A DNA stretch of 6,657 nt from Erysipelotrichaceae bacterium. Lineage in GTDB: Bacteria; Bacillota_I; Bacilli_A; Erysipelotrichales; Erysipelotrichaceae. The stretch is taken from positions 1-6,657 of the forward strand of contig JANJWY010000074.1 in the NCBI GenBank assembly GCA_024709285.1. The letters are read 5' to 3'. The notes under the pieces were generated by a model, which saw only the letters and a program-made list of their open reading frames with translations, did not search any database and was not told the DNA's origin. How positions within the stretch are numbered: position 1 is the stretch's first letter; each line of letters begins with the position of its first letter. Positions 5,434-6,657 of this stretch are shown piece by piece. A program made the position numbers and the translations under genes.

Positions 5434-6657
5434 TAGGGTTCACCCCCTTTGTTGGTCGCAGCAATCTTCAGTATCTCGGTTACGTCAAAATAATTCGGGT
5501 TGACTTTAAACAGCGTATGTTTGATAGTCTTGCGATAGCGTTCAATGCTTCCATAAGGAAGAATATGTACTTGTAGAGGATCAATGCCCAACATCTTTTT
5601 AAGATTTTTATAATCCTCATCAATATAGCGGAAATATATTTCCAGCTGATCACGTATAAGATCAACATTATCCATGCCAAATCCGGATTTATGATCAAGT
5701 TCGACATACATATCAACATAAGGACGTTCTAAACTGTCATAACGTTTTACAGCGAACCAATCATGAATGTCCAGTTTTGACAGTTTGACAACTTCATTAA
5801 TAGTACCTTCCGTGATTCGGGTGAATCCCGCCAAATCGATGACTGGCGCAATACGGTCGACATATTTAAAGTGCGGTAACATAATGCCGTCTTGTTCACG
5901 GGTGAGAGATTCACATTTGAATACATCACCGAGCCGGTAACGTGCAAACGCACCACCTTTCAAGGTAGTGATGACGATTTCATAGTACTCATCTGCCTTA
6001 AGTTCATTGACCAGATAAGTTCTTGGCTTGTGTTTTGGATTCTCAAGATTTTTATAGAATTCGCTCATCGGAATGAATTCATAGAAGCAAACATTCGGGA
6101 AAAGGATCAAGCCGTTTTTTGTCCATGACTCAGCGGCAATACAGGTAGCTTCGGTTCCGCCAAAAATTTCCAACGGCTTCACGCCCCAGTAGTATTCGAT
6201 TTTCTTTTTGAAATGAGTTGAATCTGTTCCGGCGCAAATGAATCCTTTTAAGTCAAATACATCTTTGGGCAACATTGGCTGTTTTGATATTTTGCTTCTG
6301 AATTTAGCCCTGATCAGTTTGTTAAGCATCGGAAGCCGGTAGGACAGCAAATCGAGTTTTCCTGATGATTTTGATCCATCCGCAAAGCTTTCACTCATTC
6401 TGACAATAACGCTGCTGAGACCGTAAAAAAGATCAATGCCTTTTTGCATGCCTTGTTTAAAGCCAGCCTTGTTGCGTTCGCCAAAGCCCATTTTATTGCC
6501 TTCGTCAATCGAGGGCATAAAGTTGACGGAATATTCTCCTTGTATAGTATATGGAAGCAATCCTGTCAGATATGGCAAGGGTGCCATTCCGTTAAGAAAG
6601 ATCATGTTTGGTTTTAACTTAAAATTGCCTTTTACTGTGCTTGTGTCAAGTATAAAA
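5427..6657 (-). CDS. GH3-family adenylating enzyme (acyl-acid amido synthetase-like), 5' end outside the window
   Basis: The frame is open from the right edge: 17 codons precede the first ATG (6603-6605) without a stop, so that ATG is internal and the true start is off-window. The 409 residues seen cover the C-terminal part of a GH3-family protein, whose usual length is about 500-570. Counting from the ATG at 6605, the family motifs FGGTEAT (148-154), LFPNVCFYEFIP (168-179), LVNELKADEYYEIVITT (198-214) and ARYRLGDVFKC (221-231) are intact. They correspond to the second (TE) and third (YRxGD) adenylate-binding motifs. The SSGTT-type phosphate loop should lie in the missing part. GH3 enzymes activate a carboxylic acid with ATP and, in plants, join it to an amino acid; substrates of bacterial members are largely unknown. 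No signal peptide or membrane helix is visible. It shares a 7-nt overlap with the HD-GYP gene, so the two form an operon. Confidence 0.9.
   Translation of the reverse strand, partial: FILDTSTVKGNFKLKPNMIFLNGMAPLPYLTGLLPYTIQGEYSVNFMPSIDEGNKMGFGERNKAGFKQGMQKGIDLFYGLSSVIVRMSESFADGSKSSGKLDLLSYRLPMLNKLIRAKFRSKISKQPMLPKDVFDLKGFICAGTDSTHFKKKIEYYWGVKPLEIFGGTEATCIAAESWTKNGLILFPNVCFYEFIPMSEFYKNLENPKHKPRTYLVNELKADEYYEIVITTLKGGAFARYRLGDVFKCESLTREQDGIMLPHFKYVDRIAPVIDLAGFTRITEGTINEVVKLSKLDIHDWFAVKRYDSLERPYVDMYVELDHKSGFGMDNVDLIRDQLEIYFRYIDEDYKNLKKMLGIDPLQVHILPYGSIERYRKTIKHTLFKVNPNYFDVTEILKIAATNKGGEPYC
5441..5450 (-). promoter_or_regulatory. Strong ribosome binding site for the TTG-started HD-GYP gene
   Basis: AAAGGGGGTG on the minus strand lies 7 nt before the TTG at 5431-5433 and inside the last codons of the GH3 gene. 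It is the main support for a TTG start that keeps the first membrane helix, and it implies translational coupling to the GH3 gene. Confidence 0.75.

Noticed and set aside
5480..5956. Alternative minus-strand frames (79 and 69 residues) inside the GH3 gene
   Set aside because: The GH3 frame is continuous and motif-bearing across this stretch, so these are out-of-frame shadows and not evidence of a frameshift.
6603..6605. ATG at 6603-6605 as the true start of the GH3 gene
   Set aside because: The frame stays open for 17 more codons to the window edge, no ribosome site precedes the ATG, and the family's N-terminal phosphate-loop region would be missing.
1..6657. CRISPR arrays, insertion sequences, tRNA/rRNA genes, riboswitches
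   Set aside because: No spaced direct repeats, transposase-like frames, terminal inverted repeats or recognisable structured RNA were seen. Nearly all of the sequence is accounted for by coding genes, and the intergenic stretches are under 75 bp.

Overview
The window is compact, AT-rich bacterial DNA with every credible gene on the minus strand, so transcription runs from high to low coordinates. Gene content, ATG/GTG/TTG starts, purine-rich Shine-Dalgarno sites and near-zero intergenic spacing suggest a low-GC Bacillota. A member of the Erysipelotrichia or Clostridia is my best guess, and no RNA gene is present to settle it. TGA is used as a stop and TGG as Trp, so the code is standard and this is not a typical mollicute. 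There is no sign of mobile elements, CRISPR, tRNA or rRNA.

Right part (about 2856-6657). The 3' part of a GH3-family adenylating (acyl/amino-acid ligase-like) enzyme enters from the right edge with no start in the window. Its stop overlaps, by 7 nt, a TTG-started gene with a strong Shine-Dalgarno site. That gene encodes an 853-residue membrane protein: about 7-9 membrane helices, GAF, a degenerate GGDEF (GEDTF) and an intact HD-GYP domain. It is predicted to be a c-di-GMP phosphodiesterase whose cyclase domain is dead. An 11-bp hairpin closes this unit.

Middle (about 1976-2860). Directly next to that hairpin lies a perfect 16-bp palindrome, TGTATCC-CA-GGATACA, with the 5-6-5 geometry of a CRP-type operator. 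Its centre is about 28 bp upstream of a perfect TATAAT that has no recognisable -35 box, as expected for a class II activator-dependent promoter. It drives a two-gene unit: a small DUF1858 redox-disulfide protein (CxxC plus a third Cys) and, overlapping it by 8 nt, a roughly 202-residue His/Cys-containing protein I cannot assign. A weak hairpin plus T-tract ends the unit.

Left part (1-1972). A Crp/Fnr-family regulator has its own sigma-A-like promoter, and 14 nt after it comes a YibE/F-family membrane protein. The simplest model is that the Crp/Fnr protein activates the adjacent DUF1858 operon through the palindrome, perhaps in response to redox or nitrosative stress. DUF1858 proteins are known as hybrid-cluster-protein-associated. 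That regulatory link, and any functional link to the GH3/HD-GYP unit upstream, are inferences.
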